From Conexibacter woesei Iso977N (lineage in GTDB: Bacteria > Actinomycetota > Thermoleophilia > Solirubrobacterales > Solirubrobacteraceae): 64,000 nucleotides of DNA. Shown here one piece after another: positions 1 through 7,929 of this stretch. Location of the stretch: NCBI RefSeq assembly GCF_000424625.1, contig NZ_AUKG01000003.1, positions 124,001-188,000 of the forward strand. Reading direction: 5' to 3'. The notes under the pieces are model-generated. The model was given only the letters and a program-made list of their open reading frames with translations, was not told the DNA's origin and ran no database searches. Within the stretch, counting starts at the first letter, position 1, and each line of letters starts with the position of its first letter. The position numbers and the translations under genes were made by a program.

Positions 1-76
1 CGGCGGAGATGAAGAGTCCGCCGACGAGACCGCCGAGGATGACGAAGACGATGGCTGGAAGGTAGTCCCGGAGCAC
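1..76 (-). CDS. nuoA: NADH-quinone oxidoreductase subunit A, N-terminal fragment
   Basis: Only the first 25 codons lie in the window. Read leftward from a GTG at 76 they encode VLRDYLPAIVFVILGG followed by LVGGLFISA. That is the opening of a membrane helix and matches the usual N-terminus of NuoA, the small membrane subunit of complex I, which helps connect the membrane arm to the quinone site. The gene continues beyond the left edge, so the family call rests on this short stretch and should be confirmed with the flanking sequence. It is divergent from the small membrane protein that starts near 150. Confidence 0.55.
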   Translation of the reverse strand, partial: MLRDYLPAIVFVILGGLVGGLFISA

Positions 77-149
77 TCGGTCTCCCGTTGTATCACCAAC
101 TTGTAACTTGCTGCCACAAAGTGGCTACCCGCACTTGGATACCACCGCT

Positions 150-593
150 GTGACCGACGCTGCCAACGTCCTTGCCCTGATGGTCGCGATCTCAAATGGG
201 ATCGCGGGGCTGGTGTCCGCCTTTCTGTGGTGGCGCGTGTCGCCGCAGCCCTGGGCGTGGTGGCTGATCCGCGCCGGTCAGGCCGCCGCGATCGCCGGCG
301 CGCTGGGCACCGGCGTTCTCGCTGCAATGGGGCTGCATCCGGCCGACAGCCTGTACTGGTTGTACGCCTTGCTCCCGGTCGCGGTGTCGTTCGTCGCCGA
401 GCAGCTGCGCCTGGTCTCGGCCCAGATGGTCTTGGACTCGCGTGATCTCGAAGACGCCCAGGCCGTGGGCGCGCTGCCGGAGTCCGAGCAGCGCTCGATC
501 GTGCTCCAGATCGTCCGGCGCGAGATGGGCGTGATGGCCGCCTCGGCGCTGGTCGTCTGCTTCCTGTCGCTGCGCGCGCTGGGAACTGTGTAA
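150..593 (+). CDS. small integral membrane protein, function unknown
   Basis: The protein has 147 residues from the GTG at 150; an in-frame TTG at 108 would add 14 residues. It shows about four hydrophobic segments: near the N-terminus (VLALMVAISNGIAGLVSAFL), around residues 42-60, around 67-85, and at the C-terminus (MAASALVVCFLSL). Between the third and fourth lies a polar, acidic stretch with DLEDAQ and PESEQR, probably a cytoplasmic loop. I do not recognise a family. It is divergent from the nuoA fragment and convergent with the flavin reductase, so it appears to be transcribed alone. Confidence 0.7.
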   Translation: MTDAANVLALMVAISNGIAGLVSAFLWWRVSPQPWAWWLIRAGQAAAIAGALGTGVLAAMGLHPADSLYWLYALLPVAVSFVAEQLRLVSAQMVLDSRDLEDAQAVGALPESEQRSIVLQIVRREMGVMAASALVVCFLSLRALGTV

Positions 594-606
594 GCGTTCT
601 GACGCG

Positions 607-1107
607 CTAAGCGAGCCGGCCGAAGCCGCCGCGGAAGAACAGCAACGGATCGTTCGTCGCACCGGGGCTGTCGTCGGCGCTCAGGTGCGTCACGCGGCCG
701 ATCCCGATCGTGTGATCCCCGGCGGGCGTCAGCGACTCCAGGTCGCAGGCGATCCAGGCGAGGGCGTCGTCGAGGACCGGGACGCCGTGGGCGACCGTGT
801 GGGTCGCGGCGTCGAACTTCTCGGTCGCCTCGCGCTTGGAGGCGAAGACGCGGGCGAGGTCCTCCTGGCCGGCGCGCAGGACGTTGACCGCGAAGCGGCC
901 GGCGGACTGCACGATCGGCAGCGTGCGCGACCCGTTGTCGAAGCAGACGATCAGCAGCAGCGGGTCGAGGCTGAGGCTCGTCACGGCGTTCGTGGTCAGA
1001 CCGGCGGGACCGTCCGGGCCGTGGGCGGTGACGATCGCCACCCCGGTCGCGAAGCTCCCGATGACCTCGCGGTAGCGGGCCGGATCGACTGCGGGCGTCG
1101 TCTCCAT
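607..1107 (-). CDS. flavin reductase domain protein
   Basis: The 166-residue protein fits the flavin reductase-like (HpaC/RutF) split-barrel family throughout. Visible family features are the N-terminal FATGVAIVTAHGPDGPAGLTT strand-turn-strand, the SLSLDPLLLIVCFDNGSRT segment that lines the FMN site, FAVNVLRAGQEDLA, and a C-terminal GDHTIGIGRVTHLSADD before the last strand. Members use NAD(P)H to reduce flavin for a partner monooxygenase, or bind FMN themselves. No monooxygenase is adjacent, so the partner is unknown. A TACCCT hexamer (minus strand, 1122-1117) lies 9 bases before the ATG with no ribosome-binding site, suggesting a leaderless message. Confidence 0.85.
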   Translation of the reverse strand: METTPAVDPARYREVIGSFATGVAIVTAHGPDGPAGLTTNAVTSLSLDPLLLIVCFDNGSRTLPIVQSAGRFAVNVLRAGQEDLARVFASKREATEKFDAATHTVAHGVPVLDDALAWIACDLESLTPAGDHTIGIGRVTHLSADDSPGATNDPLLFFRGGFGRLA

Positions 1108-1127
1108 CGGGGGCTCAGGGTAGTTCA

Positions 1128-1217
1128 GACGCGGGCGCCGACCAGGTTGCCGCCGTATCGAGAGCGATCGCGTGAACGTCGTTATGAAGCGATCGAATCG
1201 AGGTCGGCGCCCGCGTC
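1128..1217. repeat. 90-bp element with perfect 16-bp inverted repeat
   Basis: Arms at 1128-1143 (GACGCGGGCGCCGACC) and 1202-1217 are exact reverse complements and enclose 58 bases. The interior holds GCGATCGC and a second GCGATCG that could form an inner stem. It lies just downstream of the minus-strand cupredoxin gene and may end its transcription; a small mobile palindromic element is the alternative. Confidence 0.6.
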
Positions 1218-1239
1218 GGTCCGGAGTTCGCGACGGACG

Positions 1240-1644
1240 TCACGATCCCTTCGCCGACGTGACCTTCAGCTCGCCGTACTGGCCGAGGTCGTCGTGGTTG
1301 CCGATCGTGTCGGTGAGCCGGTACTTCCCGGGCTTCAGCGTGATCGGCTCCTGCTCGGTGCCGGTCTGGCCGGGGTGCAGGGTCGGGGTCCGGCCGTAGA
1401 GCTTGGGCTCCTCGCCGTCCTCCTTCTCCCACGCCTCGACGGCGAGGTTGTGGGTCAGGCGACCCTTGTTGGTGGCGACGATCCGGACGCGTCCCGCAGG
1501 CACCGTGAGGTTCTGCGGGATCACGCGGTACTCGTCGAGCGTGATGTGGAGCGTGCCGCCGTTCGCGTGGGTGTAGGAAGGTCCGCTCCCGCACCCCACG
1601 ACCGTCAGCGCGCCCAGGAGGGGTAGGGCGGCAAGCCAGCGCAT
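1240..1644 (-). CDS. cupredoxin-like lipoprotein without the usual copper ligands
   Basis: The 134-residue protein has a lipoprotein signal peptide with lipobox VVGC (Cys18), then a beta-rich domain with a cupredoxin outline: strands around residues 31-60, RLTHNLAVE where the first copper His would be (His65), and a C-terminal KPGKYRLTDTIGNHDDLG. In ordinary plastocyanin-type proteins the final loop carries Cys, His and Met. Here only a His (His117) remains; the Cys and Met positions are Thr/Asp and Gln/Tyr. It may be a fold relative that does not bind type-1 copper. The start at 1644 follows the lipoprotein signal; longer upstream frames have no signal sequence. It is divergent from the cytochrome c gene, with starts 13 bp apart. 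Confidence 0.75.
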   Translation of the reverse strand: MRWLAALPLLGALTVVGCGSGPSYTHANGGTLHITLDEYRVIPQNLTVPAGRVRIVATNKGRLTHNLAVEAWEKEDGEEPKLYGRTPTLHPGQTGTEQEPITLKPGKYRLTDTIGNHDDLGQYGELKVTSAKGS

Positions 1645-1657
1645 GAAAGGGTCCCGT

Positions 1658-2098
1658 ATGATGCCCGGCCGCATGCCTCGCCGTCCCCTGATCGCCCTCG
1701 CCGCCGTCACCGTCGCCGCTGCTGCGGCCGTCGGCTGCGGCCAGGAGAGCAACGACATCAAGCAGCCCACGGCCTCAACGCCGCACTTCAAGGGCATCGA
1801 GGACCAGTACGCGCCGGGCGCGCAGCTCTTCGTCGAGCGCTGCTCGGCCTGCCACAACCTCGGCATCGTCGGTGCCGAGGGCGGCGCGCTGGTCGTCAAG
1901 AACCGTGAGCGCGTCGACGGGCCGAACTTCAACGTGCGCAAGGAGGACAAGGACTCCGTCCTCTACGCGATCCGCAACGGCGGGTTCTCCGGCGCGATCA
2001 TGCCGCAGGACATCGTCGTCGGCAGGGACGCCGACGCGGTCGCCGAGTTCCTCGCGAAGTATGCGGGGCATGGCAAGTCCAAGAACGCCCGGAACTAG
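1658..2098 (+). CDS. c-type cytochrome lipoprotein (one heme)
   Basis: The start at 1658 gives 146 residues and has a GAAAGGG ribosome-binding site at 1645-1651; ATG codons at 1661 and 1673 are alternatives. The lipobox AVGC places the lipidated Cys at residue 27. A single heme-attachment motif CSACH (residues 62-66) sits in FVERCSACHNLG, and a later GAIMPQDIV supplies a likely Met ligand, as in class I cytochromes c. It should be an outward-facing, membrane-anchored electron carrier. The divergent neighbour is a cupredoxin-like lipoprotein, so the two may act in the same extracytoplasmic redox chain, although the neighbour lacks copper ligands. Confidence 0.88.
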   Translation: MMPGRMPRRPLIALAAVTVAAAAAVGCGQESNDIKQPTASTPHFKGIEDQYAPGAQLFVERCSACHNLGIVGAEGGALVVKNRERVDGPNFNVRKEDKDSVLYAIRNGGFSGAIMPQDIVVGRDADAVAEFLAKYAGHGKSKNARN

Positions 2099-2158
2099 CC
2101 GCTCCGGCATCGCCGCCCGCGCGACCGCGGGTGGCTCGGCGAGCTAGGCTCCGGCGCC

Positions 2159-3421
2159 GTGCTCGACCTACGGCTGATCCGACGTGACCCCGACGCCGTT
2201 CGCGCCGCCCTGGCGCGCCGTGGGGACACCGATCCCGCGCTGATCGGCGGCGTCATCGCCGCCGACGCGCGGCGGCGGGAGATCATCCCGGAGCTGGAGT
2301 CGCTGCGCGGCGAGCAGAACTCCGCGAACGCGGCGATCGCCGCCGCCAAGAAGTCCGGCGAGGGCGCCGACGACGCGATCGCGAAGATGCGCGAGGTCGC
2401 GGGGCGGGCCAAGGCGCTCAACGAGGAGCTCGTGACGGTCGAGGCCGAGCTCAACGAGCAGCTGCTGCAGCTCCCGAACCTCCCGGAGGCCGACGCGGCC
2501 CCGGAGGACACGGTCGTCAAGGAGGTCGGCGACGCGTGGAACGCCGACTGGGTCCGGGACCACCTCGAGCTCGCCGGCCCGAACCGGATCGACATGGAGC
2601 GCGGCGCGCGGCTGTCCGGCTCGCGCTTCGCGTACCTGCGCGGGGACCTCGCGCGGCTGGAGCTGTCGCTGGTCTCGTGGGCGCTGGACCACCTCGCCGG
2701 GCACGGCTTCGAGGCGGTCATCCCGCCGGTCCTGGTCCGCGAGGAGGCCTTGTACGGCACCGGCTTCCTGCCCGACACCGAGCAGCAGATCTACCACCTG
2801 GAAGCCGACGACCTGTACCTCGTCGGCACCTCCGAGGTCGCCCTGGCCTCGCTGCACGCGGGCGAGATCCTGGAGGAGCTGCCCAAGCGCTACGCCGGCT
2901 TCTCGCCGTGCTTTCGCCGCGAGGCGGGCGCCGCGGGCAAGGACACGCGCGGGATCTTCCGCGTGCACCAGTTCGACAAGGTCGAGATGTTCTCGTTCGT
3001 CGACCCGGCGACCTCGCGCGACGAGCACGAGCGGCTGCTGTCGATCGAGGAGTCGATCATGCAGGCGCTCGGGCTCCCGTACCGCGTGGTCAACATCGCG
3101 GTCGACGACCTCGGCGCCAGCGCGGCCAAGAAGTACGACTGCGAGGCGTGGCTGCCCTCGCAGCAGAGGTACCGCGAGCTGACCTCGACGTCCAACACCA
3201 CCGACTACCAGGCCCGGCGCCTGGAGATCCGCTACCGCCCGGGCGGGGCGGGGTCGAAGGGCACCGAGATCGTGCACACGCTCAACGGGACCGCGGTCGC
3301 GGTCGGCCGGACGCTGATCGCGATGCTCGAGAACGGCCAGCAGGAGGACGGCTCGGTCGCGCTGCCCGAGGTCCTGCGCGGGTACGGCGCGCCGGCGGTG
3401 CTGGCGCCGGCCGACGCGTAG
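2159..3421 (+). CDS. serS: seryl-tRNA synthetase
   Basis: The 420-residue protein has the full SerRS layout. The N-terminal MLDLRLIRRDPDAVRAALARRG starts the two-helix coiled-coil arm that grips the tRNA-Ser long variable arm (about residues 1-110). The class II catalytic core follows, with VLVREEALYGTGFLP, the motif 2 region GIFRVHQFDKVEMFSF, the serine-site ELTSTSNTTDYQARR and motif 3 near HTLNGTAVAVGRTLIA. It charges tRNA-Ser and tRNA-Sec with serine. TAGGCT at 2145-2150 lies 8 bases before the GTG start and no ribosome-binding site is visible, consistent with a leaderless mRNA. Three tRNA-Ser genes lie in the same window. Confidence 0.97.
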   Translation: MLDLRLIRRDPDAVRAALARRGDTDPALIGGVIAADARRREIIPELESLRGEQNSANAAIAAAKKSGEGADDAIAKMREVAGRAKALNEELVTVEAELNEQLLQLPNLPEADAAPEDTVVKEVGDAWNADWVRDHLELAGPNRIDMERGARLSGSRFAYLRGDLARLELSLVSWALDHLAGHGFEAVIPPVLVREEALYGTGFLPDTEQQIYHLEADDLYLVGTSEVALASLHAGEILEELPKRYAGFSPCFRREAGAAGKDTRGIFRVHQFDKVEMFSFVDPATSRDEHERLLSIEESIMQALGLPYRVVNIAVDDLGASAAKKYDCEAWLPSQQRYRELTSTSNTTDYQARRLEIRYRPGGAGSKGTEIVHTLNGTAVAVGRTLIAMLENGQQEDGSVALPEVLRGYGAPAVLAPADA

Positions 3422-3429
3422 CGCGGCGC

Positions 3430-3783
3430 CTACGCGGCGGCGAGCGCCCGCAGGGCGGGCTCGACGGCGTCGTGGATCGCGAACGTCTCGTCGAGGCGGG
3501 TGATCTCGAACAGGCGCAGGACCGTCGGGTTCGTGCAGACGACCGCGAGCGCGTCGACCCGGCGCAGCGCGCTGAGCAGGATCGCGAGGCCGGTCGAGTC
3601 GATGAACATGACGCCGCCGAGGTCGAGCACGAGGCGCGTCCTGCCGCCGTCGATCGCGGCGTTCAGCGCCTGCGTCAGCTCCGGCGCGGTCGACACGTGG
3701 ATCTCGCCGCCGACCTCGATCACCGAGGTGGTGGGGTCGATCACACGCTCGTGCGTCCGGAACCTGGGCTCTGCGAAGGACAC
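3430..3783 (-). CDS. STAS-domain anti-sigma factor antagonist
   Basis: The 117 residues form a single STAS domain of the SpoIIAA/RsbV type. Ser63 in MFIDSTGLAILL is at the position phosphorylated by the partner anti-sigma kinase; the strand LVLDLGGV precedes it as expected. Such proteins release a sigma factor by binding its RsbW-like anti-sigma when unphosphorylated. No kinase or sigma gene is adjacent, but an RsbW-like ATPase is encoded at 58093-58506. Its 3' end faces serS with 8 bp between the stops. Confidence 0.88.
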   Translation of the reverse strand: MSFAEPRFRTHERVIDPTTSVIEVGGEIHVSTAPELTQALNAAIDGGRTRLVLDLGGVMFIDSTGLAILLSALRRVDALAVVCTNPTVLRLFEITRLDETFAIHDAVEPALRALAAA

Positions 3784-3829
3784 GACGACTTACCTTCTTC
3801 GCTTCCGGCGCGCGTTGTCAACCCGCGGG

Positions 3830-5245
3830 CTAGCGGAACGTGACCCAGCGGTGGGTGGTCGAGCGACGCCTCTGCTGGTCGACGGCTGACGCCGTCAGGT
3901 AGGCGCGGACCGACTTCTTATGGGCCTTGCGGAGCAGCCTGATGGTCTTGCTCGGCAGCTCGATGTCCCAGGAGCCGAGGCCGGGGCCCTCGGTCCTCTT
4001 CCTCATGCTGAGGATCGTCCGGCGCGGCGCGTGGATCCTCTTGGCGGTGGACTTGGGGAGGACGAGCGTCGCGGTGAACGTGCAGGTCGAGGCGCAGGCG
4101 ATCCGGACGGGCAGGTCGATGCCGTCGACCGGGTCGAAGGTGATCAGCGGCCTGCGCTGGAGGATCGGCTGGACGAGCGCGTTGGGGTCGACGACGTGGA
4201 GGTCGAGCGACGTCGTCCCGAGGCTGCCGCGGAGGTCGCGGACGCCGACGGTGACGTGGAAGGTCCCGGCGCCCATCCAGACGTGGGAGACCGATGGGCC
4301 GTACGTGGACTGGTCCCAGTGGCCGTCGCCGTCGAAGTCCCAGAGGTAGCGGGTGATCGCCGAGGTCGGGCCGGTGAACGCGGCCCTCAGCGTGACGACC
4401 TGCTTGATGTAGTTCTTGGTCGAGCCGGCGGTCAGCGTGCCGGACGGGGCGGTGTCGGGGCCGACGCCGAAGACCTGCAGCTCGCGGAGGTCGACGGTGG
4501 TGCTCGCGGGGTCCTGGGGCGCGAGGGCCTGGAGGCGGACGTAGCGGATCTGCGCGGTGTTGGCGGTCGGCGTGATGGTGGTGTTGGTGGCGCGCGCGGT
4601 CTGGTCGAAGGTGCCGGACGCAGCCAGGTTGTAGGTGTTGCCGTCGGTGGAGGTGAGGATCCGGTAGGCGCCGAGCGCGGCGCCTGGGTCGTGTCCGCAG
4701 GTGGCGGTCGGGTCGAGCACGAAGGCGCGCGCGTCGATCGTCTGCGGCAGCGCGATCGTGATCTGGGCGGGGTCGTCCTGCGTGTGGCCGGCGACGGTGG
4801 CGGACCAGCCGGTGGCGCGGTCGTTGTCGGTGGCCGCGGTGCTCCCGCAGCCGGCGGCCGTGCCCGAGTCGTCGTTGCTCGTCGTCGTCGCACCACCCGC
4901 CGCCGACGACCAGTCGCGGTGCAGCTGCACGTTCTGCGTGGCTCCGCCCGTGGCCGGGAGAGAGAGACCGTCGATCGCGAGCTTCTCCCAGCCCGCCGGC
5001 CCGGACGCGTTCAGCGTGCCGGTGGCGCCGTTGTCGAGGTTGACGAGCACGTACTGGCCCGTGGCGCCGCTGCTGGCCGTCGCACCATCGTTCCACCCGA
5101 TCGCCGCACCGGTCAGCGGCAACCCCGTGTACGCATCGGTGACCACACCGGTCAACCCACTGCTGGCCTGCGCCGCAGGGACGCATCCAAGCACCACTCC
5201 GAGCACGGCCAGGACCGCCGCACCCCTTCCCCCGATCAACCCCAT
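3830..5245 (-). CDS. secreted multidomain protein: carboxypeptidase-like, F5/8C and PKD domains
   Basis: The 471-residue protein begins at the ATG at 5245, preceded by GGAGGAGGAG. A signal peptide (about residues 1-28, ending PAAQAS) leads into a carboxypeptidase regulatory-like fold (SGLTGVVTDAYTGLPLTG). Next comes a discoidin/F5-8 type C-like carbohydrate-binding region (NDRATGWSA ... AQIRYVRLQAL ... VDLRELQVFG), then a PKD domain with the signature YLWDFDGDGHWD and VSHVWMGAGTFHVTVGVRD. The C-terminal 100 residues are a basic, beta-rich unknown region. Domain content suggests an exported polysaccharide-binding or surface protein without a recognised catalytic centre. Confidence 0.8.
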   Translation of the reverse strand: MGLIGGRGAAVLAVLGVVLGCVPAAQASSGLTGVVTDAYTGLPLTGAAIGWNDGATASSGATGQYVLVNLDNGATGTLNASGPAGWEKLAIDGLSLPATGGATQNVQLHRDWSSAAGGATTTSNDDSGTAAGCGSTAATDNDRATGWSATVAGHTQDDPAQITIALPQTIDARAFVLDPTATCGHDPGAALGAYRILTSTDGNTYNLAASGTFDQTARATNTTITPTANTAQIRYVRLQALAPQDPASTTVDLRELQVFGVGPDTAPSGTLTAGSTKNYIKQVVTLRAAFTGPTSAITRYLWDFDGDGHWDQSTYGPSVSHVWMGAGTFHVTVGVRDLRGSLGTTSLDLHVVDPNALVQPILQRRPLITFDPVDGIDLPVRIACASTCTFTATLVLPKSTAKRIHAPRRTILSMRKRTEGPGLGSWDIELPSKTIRLLRKAHKKSVRAYLTASAVDQQRRRSTTHRWVTFR

Positions 5246-5346
5246 GTCTCCTCCTCCCGCCCTCCTGGCGAGGGCGGCAACATACAGCCCGTCCGTCCCC
5301 ACCGCCAGTCGGAGGAGACACAACTGTTCCCTCGGTCAGGCCGCAG

Positions 5347-5433
5347 CGGAGGGGGCGGGATTCGAACCCGCGGACGGGTTGCCCCGTCTCCGGTTTTCAA
5401 GACCGGTGCATTCGACCGCTCTGCCACCCCTCC
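5347..5433 (-). tRNA. tRNA-Ser(UGA)
   Basis: Read on the minus strand the gene has a 7-bp GGAGGGG/CCCCTCC acceptor stem, discriminator G, a long variable arm typical of class II tRNAs, a GTTCGAATC T-loop and an anticodon loop CTTGAAA giving anticodon UGA. CCA is not encoded. Confidence 0.95.
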
Positions 5434-5446
5434 AGAGCGGTGAAGG

Positions 5447-6580
5447 CTACTTGTGGCGGGGGAGGGTGGGGAGGCGCTTGACGGCGACGGGTGCGGGGAG
5501 GATGGGCGTCGTCGCGCGGGGGGAGATCTCGGGGATCCTCGCCGTGACGGGATGGACCCGCGCGCAGCTGCTCGTCGAGGGGTAGACGATCGGCGTCAAC
5601 GGCTGGACGTGCGGTGTGCCGTCGCCGCCGGTCCAGACGACGTAGCGGGTCTCGGCGCGCGCCGATCGCGGGACGACGAAGGTGTAGGCGTTGTCCTTGA
5701 CGTCGGCACGGATCGCGGTGCCGTCGGGGCTCGTCAGGAAGGCGGCGGGAACGCCGTCGGGGACGAGGCCGGACACGCTGAGCATGTCGTGCCCCGGCCC
5801 GCCGCAGGGATCGAGCGCGACGTCCTCGCGGCCGCGGATGAGGTCCTCGTAGCGGCCGCCGGCACCGACCGGCGCGCCGCCGAGTGCGACGAGCGCCAGG
5901 CCGGGGTGGGGCGTGGCCTTCTGGGGCTTGGCCGGCCGCGTGGGCGTCGCCGGCACGGGCGCCGGCAGCGCGGGCAGGGGCGTGGGCGTCTTGGGGTTGT
6001 AGACGACGGCCGGCGGCACCAGCGCAGCGACGCCGCAGCCGGGCGTGTTGGGGACGTCGCGGGTCGGGACGACCCACGCGCGGCCGCCGTCGGGTGTCGT
6101 CCGGACCAGGCGCGCCGCGGCGGGGTCGAACGGCTCCAGGCCGCGGATGCGCAGCGCCTGGAGTGCGTCCTTGGGCAGCGCGTCGTCGGGCGTCGCCGCG
6201 CGGCGCAGGATCCCGAAGGCGTGCAGGAGGTCGTCCGGGACCGGCTCCGGCTTCGGCGCGACCGCCCCGACCGGGCCCGCGATCCGGATCACGCCGCAGG
6301 CGATCGCGTAGGGCCGCAGGTAGCGGCTGCTGGCGGCGGCCGCGACGAGCAGCGGGCGCGTCGCGCGCAGCGCGGGGCGCAGGCGCGCCGCGGCGACCGG
6401 CACGGCCGGGACCGCCGCCGGGGCGGCGGCAGGCACCGCCGCGACGACGCGCGGCGTGCGCGGCGCCACCGGCGCCGCGTGCCTGCCGCTCCCGTCGGCC
6501 AGCGCGGCGAGGACGCCGAGCGCGATGCACGCCAGGGCGAGCGCGGAGACGGCGGGCAGGGTCAGGCGGCGGGACGGCAT
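5447..6580 (-). CDS. exported Ala/Pro-rich protein of a sigma-factor operon
   Basis: The 377-residue product has an N-terminal hydrophobic segment (LPAVSALALACIALGVLAALA) that is a signal peptide or anchor, then a long Ala/Pro/Val-rich stretch, a compact middle region with DLLHAFGILRRAATPDDALP, another Pro/Thr-rich linker (TPTPLPALPAPVPATPTRPA) and a C-terminal beta-rich domain (DGTAIRADVKDNAYTFVVPR). I recognise no family. The start at 6580 overlaps the 3' end of the upstream membrane protein by 19 bp, so the two are translationally linked with the ECF sigma gene and it may be a target or sensor of that system. Confidence 0.7.
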   Translation of the reverse strand: MPSRRLTLPAVSALALACIALGVLAALADGSGRHAAPVAPRTPRVVAAVPAAAPAAVPAVPVAAARLRPALRATRPLLVAAAASSRYLRPYAIACGVIRIAGPVGAVAPKPEPVPDDLLHAFGILRRAATPDDALPKDALQALRIRGLEPFDPAAARLVRTTPDGGRAWVVPTRDVPNTPGCGVAALVPPAVVYNPKTPTPLPALPAPVPATPTRPAKPQKATPHPGLALVALGGAPVGAGGRYEDLIRGREDVALDPCGGPGHDMLSVSGLVPDGVPAAFLTSPDGTAIRADVKDNAYTFVVPRSARAETRYVVWTGGDGTPHVQPLTPIVYPSTSSCARVHPVTARIPEISPRATTPILPAPVAVKRLPTLPRHK

Positions 6581-7335
6581 CGGGCCTCCGGGGAGTGGTC
6601 GCAGGTCAAGAGGGGTGCGCCGGACGCGTCGGCGACGTCGACGCGCGTCACGTCGCGGCCACCGGGCAGCGCCAGCGCGAACACGCGCAGCCCGGGCGGG
6701 AGATGGCCCTGGGCGATCGCGTCGGCGCCGACCGCGCTCGCCGCGAGCGTCGTTGTCGTGGTCGCTCCGCCGCCGTACGGGCGGGCCCGAACGGCCACCG
6801 AGGCGGCGCCCGCGGGCAGGGTCCCGAACGCCCACGTCAGGTTCGACGCCGGGTCGTAGTAGGTCTGGACGCGGCGCGCGGCGATCGCGCGCGGGGTGGC
6901 GCCGCCGGCGTCGCAGCGTGCGCCCGCGCCGCCGCCCGGGACGGTCAGGAACAGCCCGACCGCATCGACGTGGCCGTAGCGGCAGGCGGTCGCGCTCAGC
7001 CTCCACGCGACCCCGCGCTGCGACCCGGCGCCGACGTAGACCGCGGTCCCGGCGCCCGCCACGTCGCCGGAAGGCGCGCGCAGCGACGGCGGCAGCAGCG
7101 GCGGCGGGTCCGGGGCCCAGACGGCGTCGCGCGTGGCGATGGCCGTCGGGACCAGCGCCAGCCCGGCGGCGGCCGCGGCGACGAGCCCGCGGCGGCCGCC
7201 GCGCAGGCGCAGCCGCGCGAAGCGAGGCCGGACCTTCGGCCGCGGCGCTGCGGCATCGCGCCCCCAGGCGCCCTCCAGCGCGGCGCCGAGCTCGGCGAGG
7301 ATCGCGTCCGGATCGCGTGGCGGCACGGCGCTCAT
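6562..7335 (-). CDS. single-pass membrane protein, possible anti-sigma partner
   Basis: The 257-residue protein has a polar N-terminal 50 residues (DPDAILAELGAALEGAWG), one transmembrane segment (GLVAAAAAGLALVPTAIATR) and a large outer domain rich in Gly, Ala and Thr. Its start overlaps the stop of the ECF sigma gene as ATGA (7332-7335). That arrangement is common for an anti-sigma factor, but I see no zinc-binding HxxxCxxC motif, so the anti-sigma role is inferred from position only. Confidence 0.65.
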   Translation of the reverse strand: MSAVPPRDPDAILAELGAALEGAWGRDAAAPRPKVRPRFARLRLRGGRRGLVAAAAAGLALVPTAIATRDAVWAPDPPPLLPPSLRAPSGDVAGAGTAVYVGAGSQRGVAWRLSATACRYGHVDAVGLFLTVPGGGAGARCDAGGATPRAIAARRVQTYYDPASNLTWAFGTLPAGAASVAVRARPYGGGATTTTTLAASAVGADAIAQGHLPPGLRVFALALPGGRDVTRVDVADASGAPLLTCDHSPEARCRPAA

Positions 7336-7874
7336 GCCGCGCCCTCCATCGCGACCGCCAGCGTCCTCAGCCCGCGCGAGACCCGCGCGCGCACAGCGTC
7401 CTCGGAGATCCCGAGCCGCCGCGCGATCACGCCGTAGTCAAGTTCTTCAACAACGCGCAGCCGGACCGCGTCGCGCTGCTCGGGCGACAGGTCCTCGAGC
7501 GCGCCCGCCAGCGTGGCGCGCAGCGAGCCCAGCTCGGCCAGCTCCTCCAGCCGCGCCAGCTCGTCGGGCGCCAGCACCGGCGGCTCGACCTGGAGCCGCG
7601 CCATCGCGGCGCGCTCGCTCCGGCCGCGCCGCAGCGCGTCGGCCAGGACGTGCCGGGCGATCCCGAACGTCCACGCGGCCACCGCGTCGGCGTCGTCGAT
7701 GCGACCCGCGAACCGCTCCCGGGACTCCCAGGCGCGCGCGTAGGTCTCGCCGACGAGGTCGACGGCCTGCTGGCCGTCGTAGGTCCGCCGCGTCAGCCAG
7801 ATCAGCAGCCGCCGCGCGTCGCGTGCGTACGCCGCGGCGAGATGCTGCTCGGTGAGGGGCGGACGACGGGCCAC
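7332..7874 (-). CDS. ECF-family RNA polymerase sigma factor
   Basis: The 180-residue protein has sigma region 2 (AYARDARRLLIWLTRRTYDGQQAVDLVGETYARAWE, then AVAAWTFGIARHVLADALRR) and region 4 (LEDLSPEQRDAVRLRVVEELDYGVIARRLGISEDAVRARVSRGL, the helix-turn-helix that reads the -35 element). It is the first gene of a three-gene minus-strand operon with a membrane partner and an exported protein, joined by overlapping stops and starts. The likely stimulus is extracytoplasmic. Confidence 0.88.
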   Translation of the reverse strand: MARRPPLTEQHLAAAYARDARRLLIWLTRRTYDGQQAVDLVGETYARAWESRERFAGRIDDADAVAAWTFGIARHVLADALRRGRSERAAMARLQVEPPVLAPDELARLEELAELGSLRATLAGALEDLSPEQRDAVRLRVVEELDYGVIARRLGISEDAVRARVSRGLRTLAVAMEGAA

Positions 7875-7929
7875 GCGAGGATCTTCGCGTGGCCCTCGAT
7901 CTTGTGACGCAGGCGCTGCGAGGCGAGCG

